This document shows positions 10,931-21,848 of a DNA stretch of 64,000 nucleotides, one piece after another. The position numbers and the translations under genes are program-made. The DNA is from Plantago ovata (Eukaryota > Streptophyta > Magnoliopsida > Lamiales > Plantaginaceae), in contig CM051455.1 of assembly GCA_028274465.1 (NCBI GenBank), positions 124,593,462-124,657,461 of the forward strand. Reading direction: 5' to 3'. The notes beneath the pieces are model-generated. The model was not told the DNA's origin and did not search any database. It saw nothing but the letters and a program-made list of their open reading frames with translations. Each line of letters opens with the position of its first letter. The stretch's first letter is position 1.

Positions 10931-11591
10931 AAACACTTTAACCACAACAAACACACAAACAGAGCATATACAACCACAAACAATATACATAAAAACCACA
11001 ACAAAAAACAGATTCAACATATCAATATCAACAACTAACATACCTTTACTGGAAGAAGAACCCTTCCTCTTCGTCTTCAACAACAAAATACTTCTTCAAC
11101 AGAACAACAACGTTATAAACAAAGAAAGAACCCTTCCTCTTTGTCATCCTTCAAATCAGAAACCATAGATCTTTGAAATCGAATCTGAGAATTAAGAATT
11201 CAAAATCGAAACCCTAGATCTCAGAATACATAGTGAGAAGACCAAAACGAACACAACACAACAACAAGGTAGCAAAAAGGAAGAAAATAGGAGAACAATC
11301 AACTTGATTCTTCGATCGATCATAAAATTTGAGATTCAGAAGCAGGAGAAGAAAATGAAAATTTACATAGAGAGAAAAGTGATTTTACGCAGAAAACACG
11401 CTAAACTGTGTGTTTACTGTGTGCTGGATTTTATTAATAGCTACATAGTGAACCGGGTTTTTTAAAAAAATCAGTCGGTTTAATGACTAGCGAGTTTTTG
11501 AAAAAACCAGATTTAAAACCAGCGAGTTTTTCACAAAACCAGCTCTTTCCGTCGTTTTAGGAAAGGCCCCATAGACTTTAGCAATGCAAAA

Positions 11592-12075
11592 TACTTCATA
11601 GATTAATTCAAAATAATTTAAATTGAACAAAAGATATGCAAATAGAGAACAAATTACTTAGTCGTGGAATGTGACTACTGGTAAGGAAACATACATTCTT
11701 GTCATTGTCGTTGGTTGATTTGACGATTTCAATTCGAACTTAACAGCAACAACAACAATATAATGAATTCATATCCCATGCCACCAACCCACAACGAAGA
11801 AGATTAGAGAGAGAAGTGATGTGTTTCTCTGGTGGTGAAGGCTCCATCTAAAGAAGAAGAATAGAGAGAGATGTGTTGTGTTTCTCCAGTGGTGAAGGCT
11901 CCATCTTCAACTGGTCCGATTCCTCCTATTTCTCTCTAATCTACAACTCCGGTTTCTCCGGAGAAGATTAGATCTCGACTAGAGAATATGCGGTCCGGAT
12001 TAACTGTACCAAAATGTATATCATTCCTTGTACCGCTATTAAAAATAGAAAATTCTAGCTAGCATAGTGTCACAG
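11592..12075. other. Intergenic, no gene
   Basis: AT-rich flank of MULE A. It contains an imperfect direct repeat of about 55 bp ('gtgttt-ctc-ggtggtgaaggctccatct', at 11820-11850 and 11878-11905). No open frame or RNA gene is supported. Confidence 0.5.
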
Positions 12076-12079
12076 TGTG

Positions 12080-13215
12080 CTAATGATAAAAGGTATTTGA
12101 CATCGATGTTAATTGCAGACTCCCATCTTCATCAATTGGGTGATGCTCTGTGTCAGGACGGTTTCTTTCCTATAAGTATGTTGTTAATGGCACCCCCATC
12201 GAAGATATTGAAAGCAAAAACGGGGTCTACGCCAAGGTGATCCCATATCACCACTACTCTTTGTCCTGATCATGGAGTACTTACATCGATGTCTACAACA
12301 ACTTGTGCAAATTTCTGATTTTAACTTCCATCCAAATGTGAGAGGTTAAAAATCACAAACCTTTGCTTCGTCGATGATTTGATGATGTTTATGAGAGGAG
12401 ATGAGGGATCAGTCAGGCTACTTATGCAGCAATTCAACAAATTTTCTAGGGCCACAGGTTTAGGGGCGGCTCAGGCCCTGTGCAGGCAGCCCGACCGCAC
12501 AGGGCCTCGTAAAATTTGGGGCCTCAATTTATTTTATCTAATGTTTATATACTTGTGTTTATGCCTAAAGTTCATCGAGTTATAATGTCCAGTGGTCAGA
12601 AGTCTTGGTTAAAGAATCTTCAATTCCTTACCTTTAGGTCCTTGGGTCGATCCTTGTGGAGAACCATTATTATTCTTTCATTTTATTTTATTTTTTTGGT
12701 TTTTTTTTATCCCTTGTTATACGATTGTTTGGGGGCAATCTTACGAGGTGGAACAGTGCCTTCAAAACCCAGAGCCGCCCCTGCACAGGTTTATCAGCAA
12801 ATTTGGGGAAGTGCAAGGTCTTCTTTGGGGGTGTTAGAGAGGTGGAAAAGGTGAAGATTCTCCAACTTACTGGTTTCTCTTTTGGGGCGTTAACGATTAA
12901 GTATCTAGGGGTTCCATTCTCTGCTCGGAAACTTACCATCAACATGTGCCAACCCCTGATTGAAAAGATACCGAGTAGAATTCGACACTGGACATCAAAG
13001 CTTCTAAGTTACGCTGGTAGACAACAATTAATTAGTAGTGTCCTGTTCTCGATAACGAATTACTGGTTAGAGGTGTTTCCATTACCTAACAAGGTTCTCC
13101 ATCACATCGATAGTATTTGTAGAGAATTTTTGTGGAGTGGTAAGGATAATCAATCTCGGAAAGCTCTGGTTTCATGGGGTCAAGTTTGTCGATCCCATAG
13201 CATGGGATCATAACT
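12080..13215 (+). mobile_element. LINE (L1-like) reverse transcriptase fragment
   Basis: Pieces of an L1-type reverse transcriptase follow in order. 'FINWVMLCV' lies near 12120, a frame-broken GLRQGDP-type region near 12220, and 'FVDDLMMFMRG' (the catalytic F-x-DD box, with A replaced by V) near 12367. The thumb begins 'QQFNKFSRATGL'. After a hAT insertion the frame resumes 'SANLGKCKVFFGGV', 'YLGVPFS', 'RIRHWTSKLLSYAGR' and 'REFLWSGK'. Both ends are missing: there is no endonuclease, zinc knuckle or poly(A). It is dead and carries several frame changes. Confidence 0.85.
12461..12783. mobile_element. Non-autonomous hAT element inside the LINE
   Basis: The element is flanked by an 8-bp direct repeat, cacaggtt (12453-12460 and 12784-12791). 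Its ends pair as TIRs: TAGGGGCGGCTC on the left, CAGGGGCGGCTC on the inverted right. Eight-bp duplications and the (C/T)AGGGGCGG terminus are typical of plant hAT elements. Removing it together with one repeat restores the LINE protein frame across the site. At 323 bp it has no transposase. Confidence 0.9.
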
Positions 13216-14054
13216 TCATTGATTCCGCAAAATACTAGAAGAATGTTATCAAAGTTCGTTAATTCTACTATAGAATACAAAAAATTGACAAATTTGTCAA
13301 GAAACCTCGTTTTTTATTAATCAATCAATACATAACTGAATAAAAACAATGACTGACGATGTATTTAAATACTAGAATCTAACTTGCTGGAAATGAAAAA
13401 GAAACCAAATACGACACAAAGTCTAATACTAAAACCTAACTTGCTAGAAAAGGAAAAGAAACCCACAATATTATAACTCACCCGTCTTCGAATTTTATTG
13501 CTTTGACTTCTAATCATCCGCATAACTAACCCCATGACCAACGCATGTTCTTTCCCGTGCACTTTGTCCTTATTCGAACGTGAACTGTAAACGTCCCACT
13601 TGTTCGGAGCTGTAATTACAACTTCGGTCCCTTTTTTTTTTTTTTTTTTTTTCAATTTCTAAGGTTTTTTGCAATGTAATGTTTTTTTTGGGTTTATTTT
13701 GCAGTAAAATTTGAGATCATTTTGAAATTTAGAAAAGTTATGTGTTTTATAAAACGCATAACTTTTATGTTGAATTATTTGTTTCAATTTTGTAAAATTG
13801 AACACAATTGAGGCAATAATTTTAAAAGAGCAAATATGTCATTTCAGATTCTTAATTCGGCTAAAGTTAAAGTCATGGACTTAGATGCAATTACCGTAAT
13901 TAAAAGCATCTAACAAGGAATGCATATGTAATAAAAAATTCTAGTATGAATCCATATGAAATTGACCATTGCTTAATTATATTTTTTTAATGTAAAATGT
14001 AATAATGGAATAACATCCGACAAATGAGACCAAAAAATGTCCAATTAAACTCCA
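13216..14054. repeat. Intergenic with palindromic repeat element, copy 3 remnant
   Basis: From about 13590 the order matches the repeats at 3215 and 53700: a short 'cggagctgtaattacaacttcgg' remnant, a T run (13631-13650), an AT segment with 'aagttatgtg', then 'tagatgcaattaccgtaat' and 'catctaacaagga' phrases to about 13975. The part before 13590 shows a local direct repeat ('tactagaatctaacttgctgg' type, 13370 and 13425) and no gene. Confidence 0.5.
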
Positions 14055-14421
14055 AATCAATGGCGCAAAGTCTCATAAGAGACCGTCTATTTTTAACTTA
14101 ATGAGAGACTGGACTATTGTGCAATTTACCAATTCAAAGTAAAATTTCGCCCATCTACACATGACCCGACCCGTACAAACCAAAACAACCTTTTTCTCTC
14201 TCTTTCTCTCTTTCTTCGTCTCTCTTTCTTTCTTCTTCCCATGCCGCCGTAACCCGAAATCGCTCAGCTCACTGCCACCATTCTCCTCTACCTCAGTCCG
14301 CCGCGTCTGCGCTCTATTGTCCGGAATGCCCTCATCTACGGAAAGTCCAAGACGATCAAGTGAGGTATAGATCTCTCATCTCTGATCCCATCTCGCTATA
14401 CTAATTTATTTATTATTTATA

Positions 14422-14662
14422 GGGGCAATTACATCTCATACCCTTGTTATTTTCATCTATTACAGATTAGCCCAATTATATTTTTTATTACATATAACAC
14501 CCCTGTTAAAAGATTTAATTACATCTGGACCCCAATTTTGGGGTCCAGGTGTAATTGTTTTAACTAAATTTGACCCATTTTGGACTTAGATGTAATTGTT
14601 TTGGAAAGGTGGGCCAATTTGAAAAGTGGTCGTTTAACAGGGGGTCCAGATGTAATTTTTCC
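14422..14662. mobile_element. MULE-type MITE nested in MULE B
   Basis: This 241-bp element has a perfect 9-bp target duplication, ttatttata (14413-14421 and 14663-14671). Its TIRs begin GGGGCAATTACATCT on the left and GGAAAAATTACATCT on the inverted right. It has no coding capacity. Its terminal phrases (aacagggggtcc, gatgtaat) resemble the termini of the palindromic repeats at 3215-4023 and 53700-54265, which may be larger relatives. Confidence 0.85.
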
Positions 14663-14899
14663 TTATTTATACTTATCATAATAACAATAATCATTCAGTT
14701 TGAGGAAATATTACAATACGCATACATGTGTATTGTGCGTGTGTGTGCTTGAGAGAGTAGCAGAGAAAATGGAGACGACGATTTGCAGCAGAAGAGTTGG
14801 TTGCCGAAGACGAAATTGAGGTGGTGGATAACAATAGCTTTGTGTTTAGTCAAGGTTGGGACTTGGAGAAAATTGTGGATTATTGGATTATCATGTGTT

Positions 14900-16650
14900 T
14901 TGAGAATAGTAGTTTGACTTGTATGTTTTGATTCACGAAAATTGTGCAGAGGAAAGTATTGATTGGTTAGGGATAATAGGAATTGTCTTGAGTGATGAAT
15001 TTGAGATGCGCACTAGGTGTTTGACAATTTGCTTGACTAGGTTGATTTTCTTATTTTCATTTGAATTGTTGTGCTATGTTGTTCAATATATTTGCTATGT
15101 TGTTGCTTATATCTTCCATGTTATTAACTTACGGCATTTAGTTATCCTTGATTGCATTTTAATAACGGGGTCTTTTAATAACCACATTCATGTTTATCAT
15201 CATATGTCCCATGTTTTTTAAGTTATTAGCCATGTTCTGTATAATAGTTGTGAGCATGGTTTCTAGTTGATGAACTGCATTGAGGAGGAGAAGCAGCATA
15301 TCTGTCGGTGACTGAGATTTTGAGTGAGAATTAAGTTTTCTTTAGAGCTATCCACACAGGTTAAAATTAAGTTTTGGGTTGATAATATATGGTGTCTATA
15401 TAATCTAATAAAATAAAAAGATTATGGAGGTGGATCTCTGTTTGTTGCTAGTTTAAATCCACTGAATTGATTCGTGTCGGTACTTTGTTGCATGATGATC
15501 TTGTGCAAATTAATCACATGATCCGGTGCTTATGCTTGTACACTTTTTATGTTTTTATACTCTTTATGACTCACAGAGATAGTAGTAGCAGTGGTTACTA
15601 GTAGCACCAGTTAATTAATAGTAGTAGTAGTAGTTAGCATTGATTAGCAACAGTTAGTAATAGTAGGAGTTAGTAGCAGCACTAGTTAGTATTGGTAGTA
15701 ATAGTAGTAGAATTGTTGTAGTTTGATTTGATTTGAAAGAATTTGGGTATGTTTTATGGTTTTTAGGAGTCAAAATTATTACTGATGTTTCTTTTCATAT
15801 GTTCTATGTTGTCTGCATTCTTATGTTATTACCCATGTCTAACCAAATGTCCCATGTTTTTTACATTAGTACTTATGTTCCTTTTATTATGTCTTATGTT
15901 ACTGTTTTAAATGTCCTATGTTCTTATATTTTGATTTTTAGTGTATCTTGTTGTTGTTTTGATTATTGTCCATGTTGTTTAGATTATTGACTATGTTTTT
16001 TAGATTATTGCATATGTTCCTTACAATATTGTCAATGTGTGTATTTTTTTGTTTTTGTAGATGATGTGCCAGTGCCACAAAAGAAAATGAGGTGAAATGA
16101 GGAGGAATTGGTGAAGTTGATGAAGATTGGACTTTAAGGACGGGATAGAGTTTAGAGACTGAGAATGAAGAACATAGGATATTTGTGGAAGAATATATTT
16201 GTTGAGAGCATAGATGGTAAATGATAGAACATAGATTGCTAACTTGTACGAGGTACTCTTGTAACTCTGTTAATAGATTGATTTTGATCCCATGTTTTTA
16301 CTTAATTCGATCTGAACGCAGTTTGTTTCTATTTTTTTCTACAATATAATGTTTCTATGTTGTTGTTAATGTTACCTATGTTGCTGATAATATAACACAT
16401 GTTGTCAAAATTGTATACCCTATGATTATATATATATGTATATATATATCCTATCCTTGGAATTGAATATTATATGATCATGTTCTATCTTGTTAGTTAT
16501 CTGACCTATGTTCTCAAAAATATACCCTATGTACGTACTTACTTACAGGTATACATTAAACGATCATATTTTATGTTTTTTGGAAATATTGTCTATGTTT
16601 CTGGAAATATATCATATTTACTCAATGTAAAACACATACATATGGTAAAA
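14900..16650 (+). repeat. Left 21-bp array of MULE B (CATGTTNT-type)
   Basis: Many copies of 'catgtt'/'tatgtt' motifs lie on the plus strand (14900-15260, 15780-16045, 16340-16640). They are separated by non-motif DNA that includes GTA-rich trinucleotide runs at 15580-15720. In dense parts the spacing tends to 21 bp or multiples, with more drift than in the right array. A short terminal exon candidate follows an acceptor at 16060 (tttttgtag) and encodes 'DVPVPQKKMR' and stop. Confidence 0.7.
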
Positions 16651-16758
16651 CATCTACATAGGAAAACAATTAAGATCAATTGTAAGTGTTAAAATTGTTT
16701 ATAGAACATAAGAAAATAAATCAGATCAAGTGTTTGCTTGGAGACTTTAATCCAAGCT

Positions 16759-16908
16759 CTAGTTATCTTCGTTTTCCTCTAAAATTTGTTCTTCACTCGT
16801 GTTTTCCTTCCTTTTGTCTTTGGTAAACTTTGGGTCAAGGACACAAATCGATGCAGTAGTATTTGTAGCACTATCACATTTCTTATAAACATCGAAGAAT
16901 GTCAAAAT
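16759..16908 (-). CDS. Conserved terminal exon of MULE B right gene
   Basis: Read on the minus strand after a possible acceptor (gttggag|attttg), 49 codons are open to a stop. Peptide features are 'ILTFFDVYKKC', 'DPKFTKDKRKENTSEEQ' and an acidic end. The first bases (gtcaaaatctcc on the plus strand) and the 'EILT/DILT' start recur in MULE C at 62645-62731, at the same place relative to the right array. No known family is recognised. Conservation between two copies supports coding or at least splice function. Confidence 0.45.
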   Translation of the reverse strand: MLTFFDVYKKCDSATNTTASICVLDPKFTKDKRKENTSEEQILEENEDN

Positions 16909-16909
16909 C

Positions 16910-17900
16910 TCCAACAACGATAGCTATACCTACATATCAAATGTATAGTTTAGTGAACAATGACACTGGAATGAACATAGGTCATATTGTTGAGAACATA
17001 GAGAATATTGGTAAGAACATGGAACACATTGCAGAGGACATATATAATACTAGTGAGAACATTGAGTATATTGCAGATATCAATTTCATTAAAAATAAAC
17101 ATTGCAAAAAAACATGTCAAAAACAATATTGGTGAGATATTGATAAGACATGGACTATACTGGTGAGAACATAGGTCATCTTAGTGAGAACATAGAGCCA
17201 ATTGCATATGTCAATTTCCATGAGATAAGTGCAAAAAACATAGCATACTGGTGAAAACATAGATCGTATTGATACATAGAGAATATTGCAGGGGTCAATT
17301 TTTTATGACATAAGTGCAAAAAATAAAGCATACTGGTGAAAACATAGACAATATTGTTGAGAACATAGGCCATATTGCTGAGAACATAAGCAATCTTGCT
17401 AAAAACATACAGTGTAGTCCATGGGTAATAACATAAGAACATGGAATCTCATGGAAATATATTATGATTCATTGCTTTAGACTTATCATAGAGATTAAGA
17501 ACATGGAATCTATTGTCTAGAACATAGACAATGTTGTTGAAAACATAGAGTATACTTTACACGTCAATATATCATGATTCATTGCATTAGACATATCATA
17601 CAGATTAAGAACATGTAATATATTGCCTAGAACATAGGCAATGTTGCTAAAATCATAGATTATACTTTACATGCCAATATATCATGATTCTTTATATTAG
17701 ACATATCACAAAGATTAAGAACATGGTATGTACCGCCTAGAACATAGACAATACTGCTTAGATCATAGAGACTATTATCACAGGTGGAATATTTCAGTTT
17801 TAAAAAAAAAAGCAGAGCATACACATATAAACACAGAGCATACGTATACAATGGAACATAGACCATTTTGGTTATAACATGGCAGACGTTGAGACAAACA
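16910..17900 (-). repeat. Right 21-bp array of MULE B (inverted)
   Basis: The plus strand shows runs of 'gaacata-g-aatattg'. Starting near 16975, 'gaacat' or 'gacat' cores recur at exact 21-bp steps (16975, 16996, 17017, 17038, 17059). The orientation is opposite to the left array, so the motif again points inward. Longer duplications occur around 17470-17760, where a 120-bp unit is repeated about three times. Confidence 0.75.
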
Positions 17901-17929
17901 TAAAAACATTGAATAATGGTGGTAACAAC

Positions 17930-18064
17930 TTATGTACCCATATCTAAGATCGTTTTGGTTGCAATAATGGTGGTAACAACATTCTGAACATCTCGAACAC
18001 GTTCATCATCCCCAGCATCGCGTTCATCATTCCCAGTAGCACGATTAGATGGAGAATCTGACAT
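17930..18064 (-). CDS. Small ORF/exon of MULE B right gene
   Basis: A start codon directly follows a splice acceptor (gtattag|atg on the minus strand), and the frame is open for 44 codons. It begins 'MSDSPSNRATGNDE', continues with acidic and basic residues and 'VVTTIIATKT', then stops. A donor-like 'gatatgg|gtacat' overlaps the end, so it may splice on across the right array to 16908. A leader exon near 18340-18540 (minus strand, ending caatgaattatcag|gtagtt) lies just inside the right TIR. Function unknown. Confidence 0.4.
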   Translation of the reverse strand: MSDSPSNRATGNDERDAGDDERVRDVQNVVTTIIATKTILDMGT

Positions 18065-18749
18065 CTAATACAAAAAAAAAAAAAAAAAAAAACATATCAG
18101 GTACATATTTAACAAAAATCAATGCAAACAAGGTCGATCTACCATTGTTTCTATCAAATCGAATCATCTAGAAGCTAATAGAAGGTAAAAGAGGAACAAA
18201 CGAATCGTCACAACAAATCAAGCTAGAAAACCAAAACAACTAGCAGCAAGCAACAAACGAATCATCGTCACAACAAATCAATCTAGAAAACCAAAGCAAC
18301 GATCAACAAACAATGAACAAACGCAACTACCTGATAATTCATTGCGATGATGTCGATCAGATGATGACGATGTGATGATGTCGATCGGATGATGATGCAA
18401 TGAGATGATTGAGACGATGATGACGATGTGATGATGTCGATGAGATAATGATCGTGGGACGACGGTGATGATCTTTGCGTTTGACGATGATGATCGGTAT
18501 TTTCTCTCTCTAGAACTGTGTTTTGCGTTTGGTTTCTGATTGATTTCTGATTTTTGGGTGCTTAATATAGTATATATTGGATCCATATTTTATAACCCGG
18601 TTTTTGACCCGGTTTCTAGCATTTAGTTGGGTTGTGGTGTGTTTTAAAAGGTAGTAGTTGTTTTGGGGTTGATTTATAATTATGATAAATTGGTCTCTAG
18701 AGTCTTTTTTTTTAATTATGGTCTCTCATGAGACCTTCTCAATCAATGG

Positions 18750-19340
18750 AGACTTTAATTTGTGAGGGGATTTTTTTAGTATGTTTAAAAATATCCAATT
18801 AAGTTTCAAACTATAAGGACAAATTGAAGTCAATTCTCTAACTCATAAGAGTTGAAATCCACTCAATGCCCGGTCCAATTGTCGAAATTGAAATTAATAA
18901 ACGGAAGTTCATAGCAAACAAAGCAGTAGCTTTAGAACACCAAGAGCATGAAGTATAAGCCGAAACAAGTTGTAGACTACAAGCTTAATTGGCCAAACTT
19001 TTGATGTCAAAATTACACCTGTAACTTTGGATGGAATCCCATGTTACATAACACAGCTAAGATGTAATCTCAACAGCAGCAACATTTCACCTTTACGAAG
19101 TTCTTGCCAGGTGCACAATGCAAAGGAGAACGGGTACCATGACTCTTCTCTACCACAATCTATGAGATAATCTCGCATGTGGATAACGATACACTTGCGT
19201 ACAATGACAGAACCATCAACTTCAACTGATACTATATGGGGCCTGTTGCTGCCCAATGCTTGTCCTGCAAACAAGTTCTAATTATCTACTAGACGCATAA
19301 AAGCAAGAAGAACGGACAGGAGAAGACTTGATGCACCACT
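18750..19340. other. Intergenic; unidentified exon-like ORF 19044-19274 (minus)
   Basis: Right flank of MULE B. On the minus strand, 19044-19274 is open for 76 codons after a possible acceptor (tgtttgcag|gacaag). It reads 'PHIVSVEVDGSVIVRKC', 'RDYLIDCGREESWYPF' and 'ALCTWQELRKGE', compact enough to be real coding sequence. It does not resemble the ribonucleotide reductase pieces upstream on the same strand, and I do not recognise the family. Without neighbouring exons it is probably a relic. Confidence 0.3.
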
Positions 19341-19344
19341 TACA

Positions 19345-21745
19345 TTTTACCATTGCAGTGTTGACTGCAAATTTGGTTGCATCAGCTGCACCACGTGTTC
19401 AAAGATAACAAGTGCTTGTCTTCAAACCCTTCAAGAGCAATAATATGGATGATAAGTTTGGGGAGGATGTTGATTAGTTTTGTTTTAATCTAGAAAAAAA
19501 TGTGAACGCCCAGACTGCCTATGGCAGGGAAATAAACCTGCACAAGTGAAGGGTATAGTATTAATTTTAAAATCAGCTCACCTTTATTAATGTCAGGTTG
19601 CTCAAAGTGGATGTCTATCCACGATCCACAGCCATGTCGACCACTACTTATTGCTTAATCTCCCAGACACGCCTGTAAAAGACACTTGTTTAATGTTGGA
19701 AAAAGAATCAAACGAGTGACTGGTAATTTACAAACAGATAAACACCTACTTGTAAGGCCCTCTAAGTCGTTGCTGAATCTCGGGCATTTGTTGGACATAT
19801 ATTCTGTTTTTCAGGGTAGGAGACCAACTGCCTGTATAATATCATGCGCAAGATGCCTATATCAGGGCATCTTCTGGAGATATATATGTTTTTCAACGAT
19901 GGGTGCTACAAGAAGTGAATGAATTTCTGAAACCACACTCTACTATCATTGCTGAGGGTGTCCCGGTATCTGAAGGTTTAACACCTCCACACGTCTGCCT
20001 GAAGCATTCCTGGAGGAAGAAGATGGCATTAAGAAACACAGAATACCTTTGCATAGGACATGACAATTTCTAAACCACTGTTACTATATCCATATATGGT
20101 AGATGGATACTTATTAAGTTCAGCCGTTTATTTAATCAGGGTTAGAATGGTTATTTGGTTGATGAACAGTGAAGTTGTGAACTGCTGAAGGCCAGATATG
20201 CTGAGATTTCATGCCAGTAGCAACCTTAATTATTTCCACATTGTACATCATCAGGAGATGGATATTAACTAATGGTTAGAATTATAATTTGATTGATGAG
20301 CTGTCAAGTTGTGAATTGTTCAAGCCCAGAGATGCTGAGATTTCATGCTAGTTGCAATAAACTGTATCATAAACTCATTTACGTTACCTTGCTAACAGGA
20401 CTTCCATTGTATGATTCGTATGGACCACTTTCTTTGCAAGGTCACGAGATGTTTTCACAGCATGGTAACATATGGCCTCAAATACATCCTTGTTCAGCTG
20501 TTGAGCCTGCATTCAGGATAAAATGTGTTACTTGGAAGATATATGGCAAGCGAGGAAAGAAAACATTGTCTATGACAATAGCTTTTACCAGTATAGAACC
20601 AAACCGCAGACCATGCAAGATGAATACATCCACAAGATCATATACCCAATTCTTATGGGCATGTGGCGCACATTAGAATCTTTTGATGCTACAACTTTCA
20701 ACATGACAATGGCCAACAACAATTATCTTGTCCATGTTTGTGCTGGCTACTGCAGTGACCTGCATAAACACAATAGTTATCACCGTGACAAGATCTCTGA
20801 AATTATTTAGGTGGTTCTAAAGACCACAGACACAGATACATGGAAACAATTAATTATATCACACCACAGCCAACTTGTTAAAGTCAAATTATTGGTTTTC
20901 AGAACCCATACTTTCAGTGAGTTTAAACAGTTGTGCTTCCACACGTACACTCTGCAAGACATTATAGTTATATAATGAGTTCCGGTCTCAATCTGAGCTT
21001 TCATGATTTCAAGAAACTTATTCAATAGCAGTGATTCCTTTTGGCTTTTCTCTATGACCATTGACGAAGGAAGAAAGAAAGAAAAACTGATCAGATAAGA
21101 AACAAAATACACCAGAAAAGTGAATAAAATGAGTCATATGACAATTTCTCTTTTGTATTGAGTGTATAATAAAACCACAAATTCTTCATGCCAGCAATCA
21201 GCCAACCTAGGACACTCCTCTGGACAAAACAATGTCCATTATTCAAAGATCGAATTCTCTGCATAAAAGAGATCAGGTATCCAAAGTGCATAAAATAAAT
21301 CTCTGGTATTCTTCTCCTCTTAGGAAAAGAAGAGGTTGAATGTAAATATGGGCACATTCACGATTGCTTACTAGTCCTTTCTGGTTCTCATACAAGCCAG
21401 TTATGAACAAAGTGCTGATTTATAGTTATTGACTTGTGAATTTCAGATATCATGATGCACTAGTAGCCATAGCAGAGACAAGATAACAGTATAATCGGAA
21501 TATGATCATATACACTAAATATCACAAACAAGGGATCAGAATAAAAATGAGCAACCAAGAGTAAAATTTAACAACTCACAGCAACATAATCAGGGTGGCT
21601 GGTGATCATGATGGCAGAAGTTTCGGCAGCTAACTTGTCAAGCTGTGCGGCAGTAATACCTTTCCACACATGTGCGCAGACTTTCTGAGCCACCAAAACT
21701 GTTTTGCAGCGATCCGTATTCAGCCCGCTCATCTTCTTCAGCCTG
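19345..21745 (-). pseudogene. Ribonucleotide reductase large subunit (RNR1-like) pseudogene
   Basis: Fragments in the right order on the minus strand match class I ribonucleotide reductase large subunit, which reduces NDPs to dNDPs. They are: the ATP-cone ('GLNTDRCKTVLVAQKVC', 'LDKLAAETSA', 21592-21740); 'RDLFYALWIPDLF' and 'LADCWHEEFV' (about 21180-21320); 'LEIMKAQIETGTHY' (about 21000); 'NVRHMPIRIG' (about 20670); 'QQLNKDVFEAICYHAVKTSRD' in part, then 'GPYESYNGSPVSK' (20390-20520); 'GMLQADVW' (about 20010); 'VWEIKQ' and 'VVDMAVDRG' (about 19640); and 'LKGLKTSTCYL' and 'NTAMV' (about 19350-19430). Much of the catalytic barrel is missing between the first two pieces. Stops and frame changes occur in several exons. 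Introns are retained, so this is a decayed gene duplicate and not a retrocopy. Confidence 0.85.
20138..20360. repeat. Local tandem duplication within RNR1 pseudogene
   Basis: About 85 bp ('ggttagaat-gttgatga-gtgaa-tgct-gagatgctgagatttcatgc' type) at 20140-20228 recurs, diverged, at 20273-20359, giving a unit of about 133 bp. It falls in intron-like sequence. Confidence 0.55.
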
Positions 21746-21848
21746 GAGTACCATGATTGGATTGCTCCAGAATAAATTACAGAACAGAGTACATTCATAA
21801 GAGAAAGTTATGGGAGCAGGTCAGCAAGCTGTTTTTTTAATTATATAA

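Larger units (their letters stand above)
7112..11582. mobile_element. MULE 'A': 4.47-kb TIR element with inward 21-bp arrays
   Basis: The element is flanked by a perfect 9-bp direct repeat, aatgcaaaa (7103-7111 and 11583-11591), the target-site length of Mutator-like elements. Its ends pair as imperfect TIRs: GAGTAAGTATATGG on the left and GCTAAAGTCTATGG on the inverted right. Both continue through CTTTCCTA, GGAAAG and CTGGTTTT, then through 'aaaaactcgcta'. The similarity reaches a TATA-like region about 120-170 bp inside each end. There is no transposase-like frame. The interior is dominated by a left array of TGTGGTTTTAAG-like motifs (7720-9470) and a right array of the inverted motif (9600-10930). 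Short exon-like pieces lie between TIR and array on each side and near the centre. Confidence 0.85.
14064..18740. mobile_element. MULE 'B': 4.68-kb TIR element with inward 21-bp arrays
   Basis: A perfect 9-bp direct repeat, aatcaatgg, flanks the element (14055-14063 and 18741-18749). The left end reads CGCAAAGTCTCATAAGAGAC; the right end, inverted, reads GAGAAGGTCTCATGAGAGAC, so each tip also contains its own short palindrome. MULE C has the same tips. There is no transposase. The left array of CATGTTNT-like motifs lies at 14900-16650 and the inverted array at 16900-17900. Exon-like pieces lie next to the TIRs and between the arrays. A 241-bp MITE is inserted near the left end. Target length and element size fit a non-autonomous Mutator-like element. 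Confidence 0.85.

Noticed and set aside
12516-12854. Open frame crossing the hAT element in the LINE
   Set aside because: It joins transposon and LINE sequence by chance across the insertion border.
18278-18586. 102-codon minus-strand frame rich in His, Ile and Ser near the right end of MULE B
   Set aside because: Low-complexity sequence from a 'gatgatg' repeat; more likely the leader of the right gene, with only a short spliced start.
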